Positions 18,461 to 25,513 are shown, counted from the stretch's first letter. The stretch is DNA of 64,000 nt from an uncultured Clostridia bacterium (GCA_947087265.1 CAMUBY010000006.1:34834-98833); one strand, 5' to 3'. Notes: generated by a model not told the origin, from the letters alone. A program made the numbers and translations.

Positions 18461-19611
18461 TTAAACTGACGCAACTTGCAGAAATGTTCGAGAACGGCTT
18501 GAACAATCTTTACGGAAACCCCGAAATTAAATTCCATATCTGGGCGGACGCGGGCAGGTTCGATAAGCCGCGCCGCAAGGGGAACACGATAACGCATTAC
18601 ATAGTGGGAAACCTGCGTTCTACCTCATCCTCGAACGACGCGAATTTACTCGTTATGGGCACGAACGATTTATCGCTCGAATTTTCCATTCCCGTAAAGC
18701 GTCCGCGCACAAACGCAGCGCAGAGCGAAGAGGAACTTCAAGCGGTGCAGAACGGACAGTATCCGTTTTTGGAAGAAATTAAAAGCGTAATCAACAATTA
18801 CTTCCAGGAAGCGCAAAGTGTAACGATACCCGTCGGCGAGGATATCTATTCGGTCTCGTTCAGCGCAGGCGTATCTCTTTCGGGGGTTGTGGATATTTCT
18901 CCCCAACTCGGTCAGCACGTTACCGCTTCCGTGTACGTGCAACTATTTTTTATCAAAGGCGGAACTATTTCCAAAGACGTGCAGGTTACATTCGACGGCG
19001 TTCTCGTGCCGTATCAGCACGTGGACATCACGCGCGCCAATCAGATTGAGCGCGATGTGTATGCAGGAAAACTTGTCTCAAAAGGAATTTCCTCTTCGAG
19101 CGCATTCTCTATTGACCTTAATTTCCCGTCTAACGCCGATAACACCACAAAGGAGTTAATGCGCTTCGTGCTTGGCGGCGAGCCGAACACGGGGCATTTC
19201 GTGAACGTAAAGTGGGGAAATATTGACGAGAAACTCTATCTCATGACTGCCGACAACACAACCACGCGGGCGGAGGGCGTTACGATTGCAGGCGTTTCCG
19301 CCGCGCTTATCGAGGTTACGGAAAATCCCCACATTCTTTCGCTTCCTGCGGCTTTTCAAATGGGCAGATTTGAGTTTAACTCTTCGGGCGTAACGCAGGT
19401 AACATTTGCGCTCAGTGAGCCGTGCAAAGCATTCATTGCAGGAAACGCCTACGATTGGGAAGCGCAGCAATACACGGTGGAATTATCCTACAACGACTTC
19501 ATATTTGACGAAGAAGAAAATAAGTTTTACGTCTATCTGATTACCGATAAAAAAGTAACCGTAACAAGCGATATATCGTTCACGGTTACAAAGGAGGCGC
19601 AAAATGGCTGA
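18457..19611 (+). CDS. Phage tail-tube-like structural protein
   Basis: A 384-residue beta-rich protein with two apparently similar halves (SFSAGVSLSGVVDISP in the first; SSSSAFSIDLNFPSNAD and NVKWGNIDEKLYLMTADN in the second), like tail tube subunits with a duplicated domain. GAGGAGA lies before the ATG at 18457, which overlaps the previous stop. The family is not recognised outright. If it is the tube protein, a tape-measure gene would be expected within a few kb, and none is present. Confidence 0.5.
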   Translation: MIKLTQLAEMFENGLNNLYGNPEIKFHIWADAGRFDKPRRKGNTITHYIVGNLRSTSSSNDANLLVMGTNDLSLEFSIPVKRPRTNAAQSEEELQAVQNGQYPFLEEIKSVINNYFQEAQSVTIPVGEDIYSVSFSAGVSLSGVVDISPQLGQHVTASVYVQLFFIKGGTISKDVQVTFDGVLVPYQHVDITRANQIERDVYAGKLVSKGISSSSAFSIDLNFPSNADNTTKELMRFVLGGEPNTGHFVNVKWGNIDEKLYLMTADNTTTRAEGVTIAGVSAALIEVTENPHILSLPAAFQMGRFEFNSSGVTQVTFALSEPCKAFIAGNAYDWEAQQYTVELSYNDFIFDEEENKFYVYLITDKKVTVTSDISFTVTKEAQNG

Positions 19612-20086
19612 CGGAATGCACCTGTATATCCATTTGAGCGAACTTTCAAGCAATTCCGCCATGGCGGGCGGTTCGGGTAGTAAATCCAAAGAACAGTCCG
19701 AAGGGGGGAGCGCAAAGAACATACAGCGCGCCGCGAAGAGCCTTGTTTCCTACTCCGTCGTGAGCGGAACGGCAAATAAACTTATCTCAAACAAAATCAG
19801 CCGCGTGTCTTTGCAGACGGGCGCAACGGAGTATGAACAGCGACTGCAAACTACTTATTCGATAACAAAGCAAGTAGTGGATACGGGGGTTTCGCTCGGT
19901 ATCGGTATCGCAACGGGAACGTGGCCGCTGGTTCTGGCGGGGGTGCTTGTGTCGGGCGTAGGAAAGGCAATCGATATCGCAGAAAAACGAAACATGCTCC
20001 GCACGGAAAAGAACCTCGAAGATATCAGTATCAGTATGCAGAGAATCCGCGCGGGAACGACGGGAAGCAGAGGAGGAAATCAATAA
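19604..20086 (+). CDS. Phage protein with glycine-rich hydrophobic segment
   Basis: A 160-residue protein of unknown function. It has a Ser/Gly linker (GGSGSKSKEQSEGGSAKN), a helical part, a hydrophobic Gly-rich stretch at about 96-120 (VSLGIGIATGTWPLVLAG), and a charged C-terminal helix ending in GSRGGNQ. It lies between the tail-tube-like and tail genes in the same unit, overlapping the previous gene by 8 bases; AAAGGAGG precedes its ATG. It could be a small tail-tip or ejection protein. Confidence 0.45.
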   Translation: MADGMHLYIHLSELSSNSAMAGGSGSKSKEQSEGGSAKNIQRAAKSLVSYSVVSGTANKLISNKISRVSLQTGATEYEQRLQTTYSITKQVVDTGVSLGIGIATGTWPLVLAGVLVSGVGKAIDIAEKRNMLRTEKNLEDISISMQRIRAGTTGSRGGNQ

Positions 20087-20087
20087 C

Positions 20088-20525
20088 ATGGCTATCCGAA
20101 ATTCATACGCCGTCTTTATCGACGGTATTAACAGAACGAGCAAAGCGGTAATGCCGCTGAAATGGGCGGACTTTTTAGACGAACGCCTGGACGAATGCTA
20201 TTTATCGCTGCGCGGTATCAAGCGGAAAAACTTTCCGCCGCTCACGCCTGTGGAAATCTTATTGAGCAACGTGCTGTATTGGACGGCAGGGGAGAAGGGC
20301 GAGGAAACGCGCCGCGACCCCGAAAAACGCACCAAGCGGTTTTTAATCGCCGATGACAACGCGACAGAAAGTCCGCTCGGCACGGGACTTTATGACCATG
20401 AACTGTATCTCATAGAGATTACCAAGTTCTCCGAGCGCGTGATTGTGGATACCGTTACGTTCACGAACGATATCGGCAGGAACTTCACGGGGAATGCGAC
20501 ACCTGTAACACCCGAAGAAAATTAA
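20088..20525 (+). CDS. Phage tail-associated protein
   Basis: A 145-residue protein beginning with a beta segment (YAVFIDGINRTSKAVMPLKWADF) and continuing LSLRGIKRKNFPPLTPVEI, a pattern like the N-terminal part of distal-tail or baseplate proteins. It ends abruptly after TPVTPEEN just before a terminator and the opposite-strand moron, so it may be the shortened remains of a longer tail gene. Function inferred from position. Confidence 0.42.
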   Translation: MAIRNSYAVFIDGINRTSKAVMPLKWADFLDERLDECYLSLRGIKRKNFPPLTPVEILLSNVLYWTAGEKGEETRRDPEKRTKRFLIADDNATESPLGTGLYDHELYLIEITKFSERVIVDTVTFTNDIGRNFTGNATPVTPEEN

Positions 20526-20552
20526 AAGGACGAGGTTTACTCGTCCTTTTTG
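20524..20552. terminator. Bidirectional terminator
   Basis: AAAAGGACGAG and CTCGTCCTTTTT arms around GTTTA. It serves the tail gene on plus and the membrane-protein gene on minus. Confidence 0.85.
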
Positions 20553-20929
20553 AGTTCATTCAGTTTTGCTTCCAGTTCGGCAATTTCTTTCTGCTTGTCC
20601 GCGTCGGCTTTCGCTTGTTTTGCGGCAAGGCGTACGGATTTGCGGGCATTTCTTTTGTCTGAATATTTATTCCGTAACGGCTCAAAAACCTTGAAATCCT
20701 TTATCGCTATTAAAATCATTGCGGTTAAATTTGAAAGTGCACCAACCAAGCAAGGAAATCCATAAGAAAAATTTTCGTATGCTATTTCCAACCAAAAAGA
20801 TTTATCGTCGCCTGCGATTGAGGCAGTATCAAAACGTACTGCTGCGCTATGGAGGAAAATTATAGTAAAACTTAACAACACGCAAAAGGACAATAAAAGC
20901 AAGACTTCTATCAAAACAACTCTTTTCAT
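20537..20929 (-). CDS. Small membrane protein with coiled-coil tail (phage moron)
   Basis: A 130-residue protein on the strand opposite the tail genes. It has a hydrophobic helix at about 5-28 (LIEVLLLLSFCVLLSFTIIF), a second at about 58-75, and a lysine/glutamate-rich coiled coil to the end (KQAKADADKQKEIAELEAKL). The ATG at 20929 is chosen because AGAGG lies at normal distance from it. Opposite orientation, its own terminator and its position between tail genes mark it as an added cargo gene. Function unknown; superinfection exclusion would be a guess. Confidence 0.6.
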   Translation of the reverse strand: MKRVVLIEVLLLLSFCVLLSFTIIFLHSAAVRFDTASIAGDDKSFWLEIAYENFSYGFPCLVGALSNLTAMILIAIKDFKVFEPLRNKYSDKRNARKSVRLAAKQAKADADKQKEIAELEAKLNELKKDE

Positions 20930-20994
20930 AAACATACCTCTTTGAAATTATAAATCAATAAAAAATAAATGTCAATAAAAAAGGAAATAGAAAC

Positions 20995-21813
20995 ATGGCA
21001 AATCATTTTGAGGAAATAAAAAAACCTTACAACTCTCCTATGCCTCTTAATTCTACAATTACTGTTTTAGGGGTAAACGATGTACTTATCTTAGACTCTG
21101 GATATGTCTATACAAACTTTCCTTATTACGAAATCATTTATCCCGATAATACAGCTTCTGATAAAATTTACGGCCAATTAAGCGGCGAAATGCCCTCAAC
21201 AGAACTTATGTTGTCTCAATCTGGTATTTATACAATTCATTACCATATTGTGAACGAAAAAACAGGCAAAGAGTACGCAGGGTGGACCTACTCCCTGCCA
21301 AACCAAATAACACAGTACTACGGAACTGTTACGGCGCAGTTCTTTTTTTATGCGGCGAAAGCAGGAGTTGTTACGGCGACGAGCAGCACGCAATTCACTG
21401 TCGGTCGCGGTGTTCCTGTAATTCTTCCGGATACGCCCTCCGACGACGTTTATCAAGAGATTTTAAGCAATCTCTCTGCGCTACAAGAGCAACTCAACAA
21501 CGGAGCCTACGCATCGCGCAGTATTTACGCATGGAACAGTACCTACACCTACGGCGCGAATGAAATTGCGTTTGTGGCAAGCGTCGGAACATACGGAGCA
21601 TTTGTTAAGTCAAAGATTGCAAACAACACAAGCCCTCCGTTTAACGCATTGGGAGAAATCAATACAGGGTGGGAACTCGTGATTGATTTTAACGAAATCT
21701 ACGAATATGCACGATACGGCGTAGCGGTAAGAGAGGCAAACCTAATCTTCTCACCGCTCGATGAGAACGTAAGCGTCAATGAAGAAAATCTTATTATCGA
21801 AAGGAGTTTATAA
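20995..21813 (+). CDS. Phage baseplate/receptor-binding-like protein
   Basis: A 272-residue protein. The N-terminal ~150 residues are beta-rich with alternating Thr/Tyr strands (GIYTIHYHIVNEKTGKEYAG), a helix YQEILSNLSALQEQLNN links to a C-terminal domain with WNSTYTYGANEIAFV, like modules in BppU-type upper baseplate proteins of Gram-positive phages. AAAGGAAA precedes the ATG. It starts a second tail module after the moron, followed one base later by the fibre gene. Confidence 0.5.
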   Translation: MANHFEEIKKPYNSPMPLNSTITVLGVNDVLILDSGYVYTNFPYYEIIYPDNTASDKIYGQLSGEMPSTELMLSQSGIYTIHYHIVNEKTGKEYAGWTYSLPNQITQYYGTVTAQFFFYAAKAGVVTATSSTQFTVGRGVPVILPDTPSDDVYQEILSNLSALQEQLNNGAYASRSIYAWNSTYTYGANEIAFVASVGTYGAFVKSKIANNTSPPFNALGEINTGWELVIDFNEIYEYARYGVAVREANLIFSPLDENVSVNEENLIIERSL

Positions 21814-21814
21814 C

Positions 21815-22501
21815 ATGGCAAGTATCAACAAAATCACAGTAGGGGGAACGCCCTATAACATTACGCTCCCCTCGGGTCTGACGGAAGAAGAACAGGCGCA
21901 AATCCGCCAAAATATAGGTGCAGTATCTTCGCAGGACGTGGAAGTCGTTCGGGACGGAACTTATCCCGACATGACCGTAGGAAACGCGACAAACGCTGTA
22001 AATGCAGAAAATGTAGTCGCAGCAGAAACAGCGCAAAACGCGGAAAATGCCGCTAACGCCGTGAATGCTGAAAATGACGGTACAGGAAATAATATTCAAG
22101 AAACTTATCTATCAAAAACAGAATGGTTAAATCTTGAACATCCTATCGGAAGCCACCATATTCAATTTGACGGGGAAGAAACTCCTGCAGCGCGTTTCGG
22201 ATTTACATGGGAGATTGATACCGATTATGAAGGTCGCGTGCTTGTTGGAAGTGGTGCGGGTTATGAACTCGGCGCAACAGGCGGAGAAGCAACACATACT
22301 TTAACGATACCCGAAATGCCAAAACATTCACATGTTATGCCTCTCGCCGCGTTGGCGATAAATCAAGACGGAGATATTCCGCAGAGAGGATACAGCGAAA
22401 ATTTAACTTTAACAAAAACTACTGAAGAGACGGGAGGCGGTCAACCGCATAACATTATGCAACCATACAAAGTAGTCGGCGTTTGGAAGCGTACAACTTA
22501 A
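21815..22501 (+). CDS. Phage tail fibre protein with collar-like C terminus
   Basis: A 228-residue protein. Residues 1-40 (INKITVGGTPYNITLPSGL) are a typical short-fibre start, the middle (about 60-95) has an NA/VNAENVVAAETAQNAENAAN repeat-rich shaft, and the end has ATHTLTIPEMPKHSHVMPL and GGGQPHNIMQPYKVVGVWKR, the phage collar/tail-collar motif. AAAGGAG lies ahead of the ATG at 21815. It should be the receptor-contacting fibre tip. Confidence 0.72.
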   Translation: MASINKITVGGTPYNITLPSGLTEEEQAQIRQNIGAVSSQDVEVVRDGTYPDMTVGNATNAVNAENVVAAETAQNAENAANAVNAENDGTGNNIQETYLSKTEWLNLEHPIGSHHIQFDGEETPAARFGFTWEIDTDYEGRVLVGSGAGYELGATGGEATHTLTIPEMPKHSHVMPLAALAINQDGDIPQRGYSENLTLTKTTEETGGGQPHNIMQPYKVVGVWKRTT

Positions 22502-22512
22502 AGGAGAAAAAA

Positions 22513-22803
22513 ATGAAAATTTATAATATCGAAAAAAATGAAGAATTAAACCAAAACCAAGTTGACCTTCAAAAAGGTTATCTAAAATCAGACAAACTCT
22601 TTGTTGCGCATCACGAGGCGCTTGAAGAAAGGGAAGCGGTATATATGGATAGAATCGTCAAAGAACAAAACGGCGGAGTAATTGATGCCGACTTCCAAAC
22701 ATCAAAAGTGATTGAAATTTGTCACAAAAAGTTTGATAGCGAGTTTGCAATTGTTGTAAATTATGTTTTGCAACGTTTAACAAATAGGCAAAAGCAGAAA
22801 TAA
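22513..22803 (+). CDS. Short phage tail-region protein, possibly fused at its 3' end
   Basis: A 96-residue protein. The first ~55 residues (DLQKGYLKSDKLFVAHHEA) resemble a small phage protein commonly found after tail-fibre genes. After GGVIDADF the sequence changes character and runs exactly antisense to a membrane-protein frame on the minus strand (22852-22658). The C-terminal 40 residues may therefore be read-through into unrelated DNA after a rearrangement. AAGGAG precedes the ATG at 22513. Confidence 0.5.
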   Translation: MKIYNIEKNEELNQNQVDLQKGYLKSDKLFVAHHEALEEREAVYMDRIVKEQNGGVIDADFQTSKVIEICHKKFDSEFAIVVNYVLQRLTNRQKQK

Positions 22804-22852
22804 ATAACGCTATCAATGAAATTATAATACCAATAATTGAAATCCATTCCAT
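22658..22852 (-). CDS. Possible small membrane protein
   Basis: A 64-codon minus-strand frame starting with ATG. It has one strong hydrophobic helix at residues 3-26 (WISIIGIIISLIALFISAFA) followed by an amphipathic stretch (VAKHNLQQLQTRYQTFCDKF), as in phage small membrane proteins. It overlaps the 3' end of the plus-strand frame 22513-22803; probably only one of the two is real over this part. Only a weak GAGAG site is upstream. Confidence 0.35.
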   Translation of the reverse strand: MEWISIIGIIISLIALFISAFAYLLNVAKHNLQQLQTRYQTFCDKFQSLLMFGSRHQLLRRFVL

Positions 22853-22992
22853 AATTTTTTCTCTCGTTAAAATTTTTTACACTTAAATTATCGTTATTTT
22901 ATCATATATGATATTTTATAACAAGTAAAAAGCCGAGGAATTTTCCTTAGCTTTTTAATGTGTTATATCAATAAGATAAAATATTATCCTAA

Positions 22993-23049
22993 AATTTGGA
23001 AACTTTATTATCCAAAATACTTGACTTGCAGATTTTCTTGTGATATTAT
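22993..23049 (+). promoter_or_regulatory. Repressor promoter with inverted repeat
   Basis: TTGACT (23021-23026), 17 bases and TATTAT (23044-23049). An imperfect inverted repeat TTTGGA / TCCAAA lies just upstream (about 22994-23018), a candidate operator for the repressor gene that follows. Confidence 0.55.
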
Positions 23050-23068
23050 AAAAACAAGGAGGTGTGCT

Positions 23069-23416
23069 ATGGTAACTCAATTTGGGAAATTATTAAGGCT
23101 TTATCGATTAGAAAACGGCTACATATTGAAAGATATGGCGGACGCATTGAAAGTTCCTTCTTCGTATTTGTCCGCTATGGAAATGGGCAGGAAAGCGGTA
23201 TCGAATGAGTTCTTAAACAAAATACTCGCCACATATCCGTTCACGGAAGAAGAAACAGAAAACCTTAAACAAGCTGCGGAACTGAGCGCAACATCCGTAA
23301 GGTTCAATTTGGAGAAGGCAAACGCAGAAAAAAGAAGTATGGCTCTAAATTTTGCTCGTCAATTTGAGAGCATGGATGATGAAACAGTTGAAAAAATAAA
23401 GGCTCTTTTGAAGTAA
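23069..23416 (+). CDS. XRE-family phage repressor
   Basis: A 115-residue DNA-binding protein. The helix-turn-helix lies at about 8-60 (LLRLYRLENGYILKDMADAL, then PSSYLSAMEMGRKAVSNEF), followed by a helical C-terminal segment likely used for dimers. AAGGAGGTG precedes the ATG at 23069; longer frames upstream lack a ribosome site. It is paired with an ImmA-type protease gene ten bases downstream, the layout of ICEBs1 ImmR-ImmA. It probably silences the element's genes. Confidence 0.85.
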   Translation: MVTQFGKLLRLYRLENGYILKDMADALKVPSSYLSAMEMGRKAVSNEFLNKILATYPFTEEETENLKQAAELSATSVRFNLEKANAEKRSMALNFARQFESMDDETVEKIKALLK

Positions 23417-23425
23417 GGGGGGATT

Positions 23426-23959
23426 ATGGTAAAATATCAAAGTGGTTATGAAGTTCCACCGGTAAGTCGACACGATTTGCGTGTTTACGCAAAAAATATT
23501 CGTAACAATCTTGGATTGTCGCAAGCTCCATATTTTCCAATTGTTGCACTGTTGGAAGCAATGTATCCGATGGGGATCAATCAAGATATTTTTGATGACG
23601 ACGATTGGAATAGGAAATTTGGAAAAGCAAAACACGCTGTTTATAGTCTCACAGATCGTATAATTAATATTAAGCAGTCGGTCTATGATGGTGCGGTAGC
23701 GGACTGCGGAAGAGATAGATTTACAATCGCGCATGAAATTGCTCATGCACTTTTATTAGATGGTCATAATGTACAGGTCGCGAAAAGTAGAGGGACTGAA
23801 AATATTCCTGTATTCAAAGATCCTGAATGGCAGGCGGATTGTTTAGCCGGAGAACTGCTTATGCCGTATCATTTATGCAGAAATATGTCTGTGCAAGATA
23901 TAATGGTTCAATGTAAGGTAACTGAACAAGCCGCTCGTTGTCAAAAATCTAAATTCTAA
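23426..23959 (+). CDS. ImmA/IrrE-family metallopeptidase
   Basis: A 177-residue zinc peptidase of the ImmA/IrrE family, which cuts the cognate repressor to release lysogeny. The HExxH motif is HEIAHALLLDG (about 109-119), with the third ligand in the downstream WQADCLAGELLMPY segment. GGGGGG lies ahead of the ATG. It follows the repressor gene by ten bases. The protein looks complete, so the regulatory module has outlived the rest of the phage. Confidence 0.88.
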   Translation: MVKYQSGYEVPPVSRHDLRVYAKNIRNNLGLSQAPYFPIVALLEAMYPMGINQDIFDDDDWNRKFGKAKHAVYSLTDRIINIKQSVYDGAVADCGRDRFTIAHEIAHALLLDGHNVQVAKSRGTENIPVFKDPEWQADCLAGELLMPYHLCRNMSVQDIMVQCKVTEQAARCQKSKF

Positions 23960-24134
23960 GATATAAATCCTCAAAAAAGAAAAAAGAGTATTAAGAACGC
24001 CAATCCTTAACACTCTCGGCTGACTTTGACATCAACCTACATACAAACTCTATTATAAGCATTTTTAGGGAATTGTCAAGGGGTTCATGCCTCTTTTTTG
24101 GGAAATTTATAAATCCAAAAAAGGAGGAAATAAG

Positions 24135-24251
24135 ATGAGAACTCATATTGATTGGGTGGAAGTCTTCGCGCCTTACATAACGCGTAACGGAAGAATTATC
24201 TATCCCAAGAATGCTAAGTGCTTTCATTTCTGGGTAAGAAGACGAAAGTAA
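24135..24251 (+). CDS. 38-residue basic small protein
   Basis: A short ORF with a strong AAAGGAGGAA site: MRTHIDWVEVFAPYI, a middle with RNGRIIYPKNAKCFHFW and an RRRK tail. The aromatic- and arginine-rich composition and the terminator immediately after it (24259-24291) suggest a real gene. I recall similar short proteins in mobile elements of Clostridia but cannot name a family. Unlike the neighbouring non-coding DNA it has a clear ribosome site and codon pattern. Confidence 0.55.
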   Translation: MRTHIDWVEVFAPYITRNGRIIYPKNAKCFHFWVRRRK

Positions 24252-24258
24252 GTTAGAC

Positions 24259-24291
24259 AAAAAAGATGGAAGAAATTTTTTCCATCTTTTT
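24259..24291 (+). terminator. Terminator of the small ORF
   Basis: AAAAGATGGAA and TTCCATCTTTTTTT arms around GAAATTTT. It ends four bases before the -35 box of the next promoter. Confidence 0.85.
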
Positions 24292-24294
24292 TTA

Positions 24295-24322
24295 TTGACA
24301 ATCAAATAAATTATGCTATAAT
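24295..24322 (+). promoter_or_regulatory. Strong promoter with extended -10
   Basis: TTGACA (24295-24300), a 16-base spacer ending in TGC, and TATAAT (24317-24322). It drives the short transcript 24329-24515. Confidence 0.8.
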
Positions 24323-24380
24323 AAGTGAGCATAACCCTCAGGTGCTAAATATGTTTATGCATGTTAAGGAGGTGATGTTC

Positions 24381-24440
24381 ATGAAAGCCTTACTTAAGGC
24401 TCTGATGCGACTTCGCAAGGGGTGTGTCAAACATGAATAA
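24381..24440 (+). CDS. 19-residue basic peptide ORF
   Basis: MKALLKALMRLRKGCVKHE, preceded by AAGGAGGTG at normal distance; ATG 24375 would add two residues. A leucine/lysine amphipathic helix is likely. It overlaps by eight bases an ATG for a 16-codon frame (24433-24483) that ends in PPSR. Whether it is a leader peptide or a small toxin is not known. Confidence 0.4.
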   Translation: MKALLKALMRLRKGCVKHE

Positions 24441-24485
24441 GTTGGCTCCCGAATGGCACCGCGGGTTACCTCCTTCTCGATAATT

Positions 24486-24515
24486 AAGCGACTTCAAATG
24501 AAGTCGCTTTTTTTA
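24486..24515 (+). terminator. Terminator of the short transcript
   Basis: AAGCGACTTC and GAAGTCGCTT arms around AAAT, then T7. Confidence 0.88.
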
Positions 24516-24577
24516 TGATTTATCTGAGAACAATTATTGCAATTGTGGTATGCGAAGTGAAACTTATTATTTCTTAA

Positions 24578-24712
24578 CAAAAAAGGCGATCAATGATCAC
24601 CTTTCCCCCTAAGATACTTTTGATGTTCCAGCATCAAAAATACTTAAAAGATTATGACAAAGTAGGCTGGCACCCACGAGTCACCATTTGAAGATTTCAC
24701 TTATAAAAGCCT
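24578..24712 (-). ncRNA. Candidate minus-strand small RNA
   Basis: On minus: promoter TTGACA (24746-24741), 18 bases, TATTCT (24722-24717); about 130 transcribed bases; then a terminator with GGTGATC and GATCGCC arms and TTTTTT (to 24578). It contains GGGTGCCAGCC and a hairpin with loop CTGGAA (24639-24618). CCAG and CTGG can pair as a pseudoknot. A similar motif set recurs at 24872-24921. No convincing ORF. Confidence 0.45.
24618..24676. repeat. Hairpin plus GGCTGGCACCCA motif, copy 1
   Basis: Plus-strand view: an 8-bp stem with loop TTCCAG (24618-24639), then GGCTGGCACCCA at 24665-24676. The second copy is at 24872-24921. Confidence 0.55.
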
Positions 24713-24871
24713 AATAAGAATATCATAGCTTCATTATCATTGTCAAGTGTTCTAATATAAAAATTTTTTATGGATTGCATAATTTTTTTTAATAAGTAAA
24801 TTTCTGGAAGAGCCATTGCCAAATCTACTTTTTTATGATATCGTTATACAGGATTTTTTAGAATTGAGAAT

Positions 24872-24921
24872 GAGAGTTCCAGCTCTCGTTAGCGATGTGA
24901 CATTTGTAAGGCTGGCACCCA
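24872..24921. repeat. Hairpin plus GGCTGGCACCCA motif, copy 2
   Basis: The GAGAG/CTCTC stem with the same TTCCAG loop (24872-24887), then GGCTGGCACCCA at 24910-24921. The stem sequence differs from copy 1 but loop and downstream motif are identical, as expected for a conserved RNA fold. Confidence 0.55.
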
Positions 24922-24978
24922 TGGACGCAGCGCTTCCACCTTCTTCTAAATTTCCAAAATAAAAAAGGAGGTATAAAA

Positions 24979-25107
24979 ATGATAAAGAAAAATATGATCA
25001 AGAAAATTTCTTTTTGGGGGCGCATGGATGAAGGGAAAGGTACACATTTATTTCAGCTTTCTCATCTTTCTACTTTCGTGGATCATCGGATTGAGTGGAA
25101 GCGATGA
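24979..25107 (+). CDS. 42-residue small ORF
   Basis: Starts MIKKNMIKKISFWGRMDEGK after an excellent AAAAAAGGAGG site. The product is small and basic with no recognised domain. A second frame, 25028-25183 (51 codons), overlaps it. It begins MKGKVHIYFSFLIFLLSW and looks like a signal or membrane peptide but lacks a ribosome site of its own. Both end before the terminator at 25196. Confidence 0.4.
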   Translation: MIKKNMIKKISFWGRMDEGKGTHLFQLSHLSTFVDHRIEWKR

Positions 25108-25183
25108 GAACAAATTTCAGATTTCTCTGTGCCTGTTCAATTTTGTGTTTGTTGCATGCCAGGGGAACAACAGAGAAGAGTGA
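25028..25183 (+). CDS. 51-residue possible membrane or exported peptide
   Basis: Begins MKGKVHIYF and carries a hydrophobic stretch at 8-24 (FSFLIFLLSWIIGLSG), then a second one near residues 35-44. It starts inside the 42-residue ORF in another frame, so translation could be coupled to it. No independent ribosome site is visible. Function unknown. Confidence 0.3.
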   Translation: MKGKVHIYFSFLIFLLSWIIGLSGSDENKFQISLCLFNFVFVACQGNNREE

Positions 25184-25195
25184 TGGAAAGAATTT

Positions 25196-25230
25196 GCGTA
25201 GAGAGTAGGGTGTCGCTCTCTACGCTTTTT
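25196..25230 (+). terminator. Strong terminator near the right prophage end
   Basis: GCGTAGAGAG and CTCTCTACGC arms around TAGGGTGTCG, then TTTTT. Confidence 0.85.
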
Positions 25231-25310
25231 CATTGAAAAATACTGACTTTTTTACGGCATTGTTATAATATATTAGAAACTGATTTTGACTAATTGCATT
25301 AGATAAATTG

Positions 25311-25328
25311 TGGCACATTTTATGGCAC
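25311..25328 (+). repeat. TGGCAC tandem pair at the right end
   Basis: TGGCAC at 25311 and 25323, 12 bases apart, matching the pair next to attL (13938/13949). Candidate arm-type integrase sites. Confidence 0.5.
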
Positions 25329-25419
25329 AAATTAGATTAAAATCAACAAAAAACTAACAAAATACGCGATAATTATGCCCAAAAACGCTATAAAAAGGCT
25401 TATTTTTGGGTAAAAATAT

Positions 25420-25474
25420 AATCCTCTTCTCTGCGCCATATAAAAACACCACAATATATTGTGGTGTTTTTGTT
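25420..25474 (+). repeat. attR: 55-bp direct repeat
   Basis: An exact copy of 13848-13902, including the last 19 bases of the tRNA and its terminator hairpin. It marks the right boundary of the prophage; host DNA resumes after it. Confidence 0.95.
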
Positions 25475-25513
25475 GTTTTTAGTGCAAGTTGCAAGAAAAA
25501 ATTAGTGAGAAAA

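Larger units (their letters stand above)
24329..24515 (+). ncRNA. Short structured transcript with RBS/anti-RBS pair
   Basis: A ~185-base unit between a strong promoter and a terminator. It opens with a GCATA..TATGC stem. AAGGAGGT (24366-24373) is followed ~90 bases later by its exact complement ACCTCCTT (about 24470-24477), able to mask the ribosome site of the 19-residue ORF 24381-24440. GCCTTACTTAAGGC is a further hairpin. It could be a small regulatory RNA, a leader-peptide attenuator, or a type I toxin-like unit. Confidence 0.5.
13848..25474. mobile_element. Decayed prophage integrated in tRNA-Ser
   Basis: An 11.6-kb element bounded by a perfect 55-bp direct repeat (13848-13902 and 25420-25474). 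The repeat starts inside the tRNA-Ser T arm and includes the tRNA terminator. Inside are an integrase stub, head genes (scaffold-like, capsid), connector genes, tail and fibre genes, a moron, a repressor/ImmA pair and a non-coding end. No portal, terminase, tape measure, replication or lysis gene is present. The element is therefore defective. The deletion point lies near 14.39 kb, where the integrase stub meets the head genes. Confidence 0.93.

Noticed and set aside
24895..24963. Plus-strand 30-codon frame through the second repeat element (ATG 24871)
   Set aside because: No ribosome site, and it coincides with the structured repeat; more likely RNA structure than protein.
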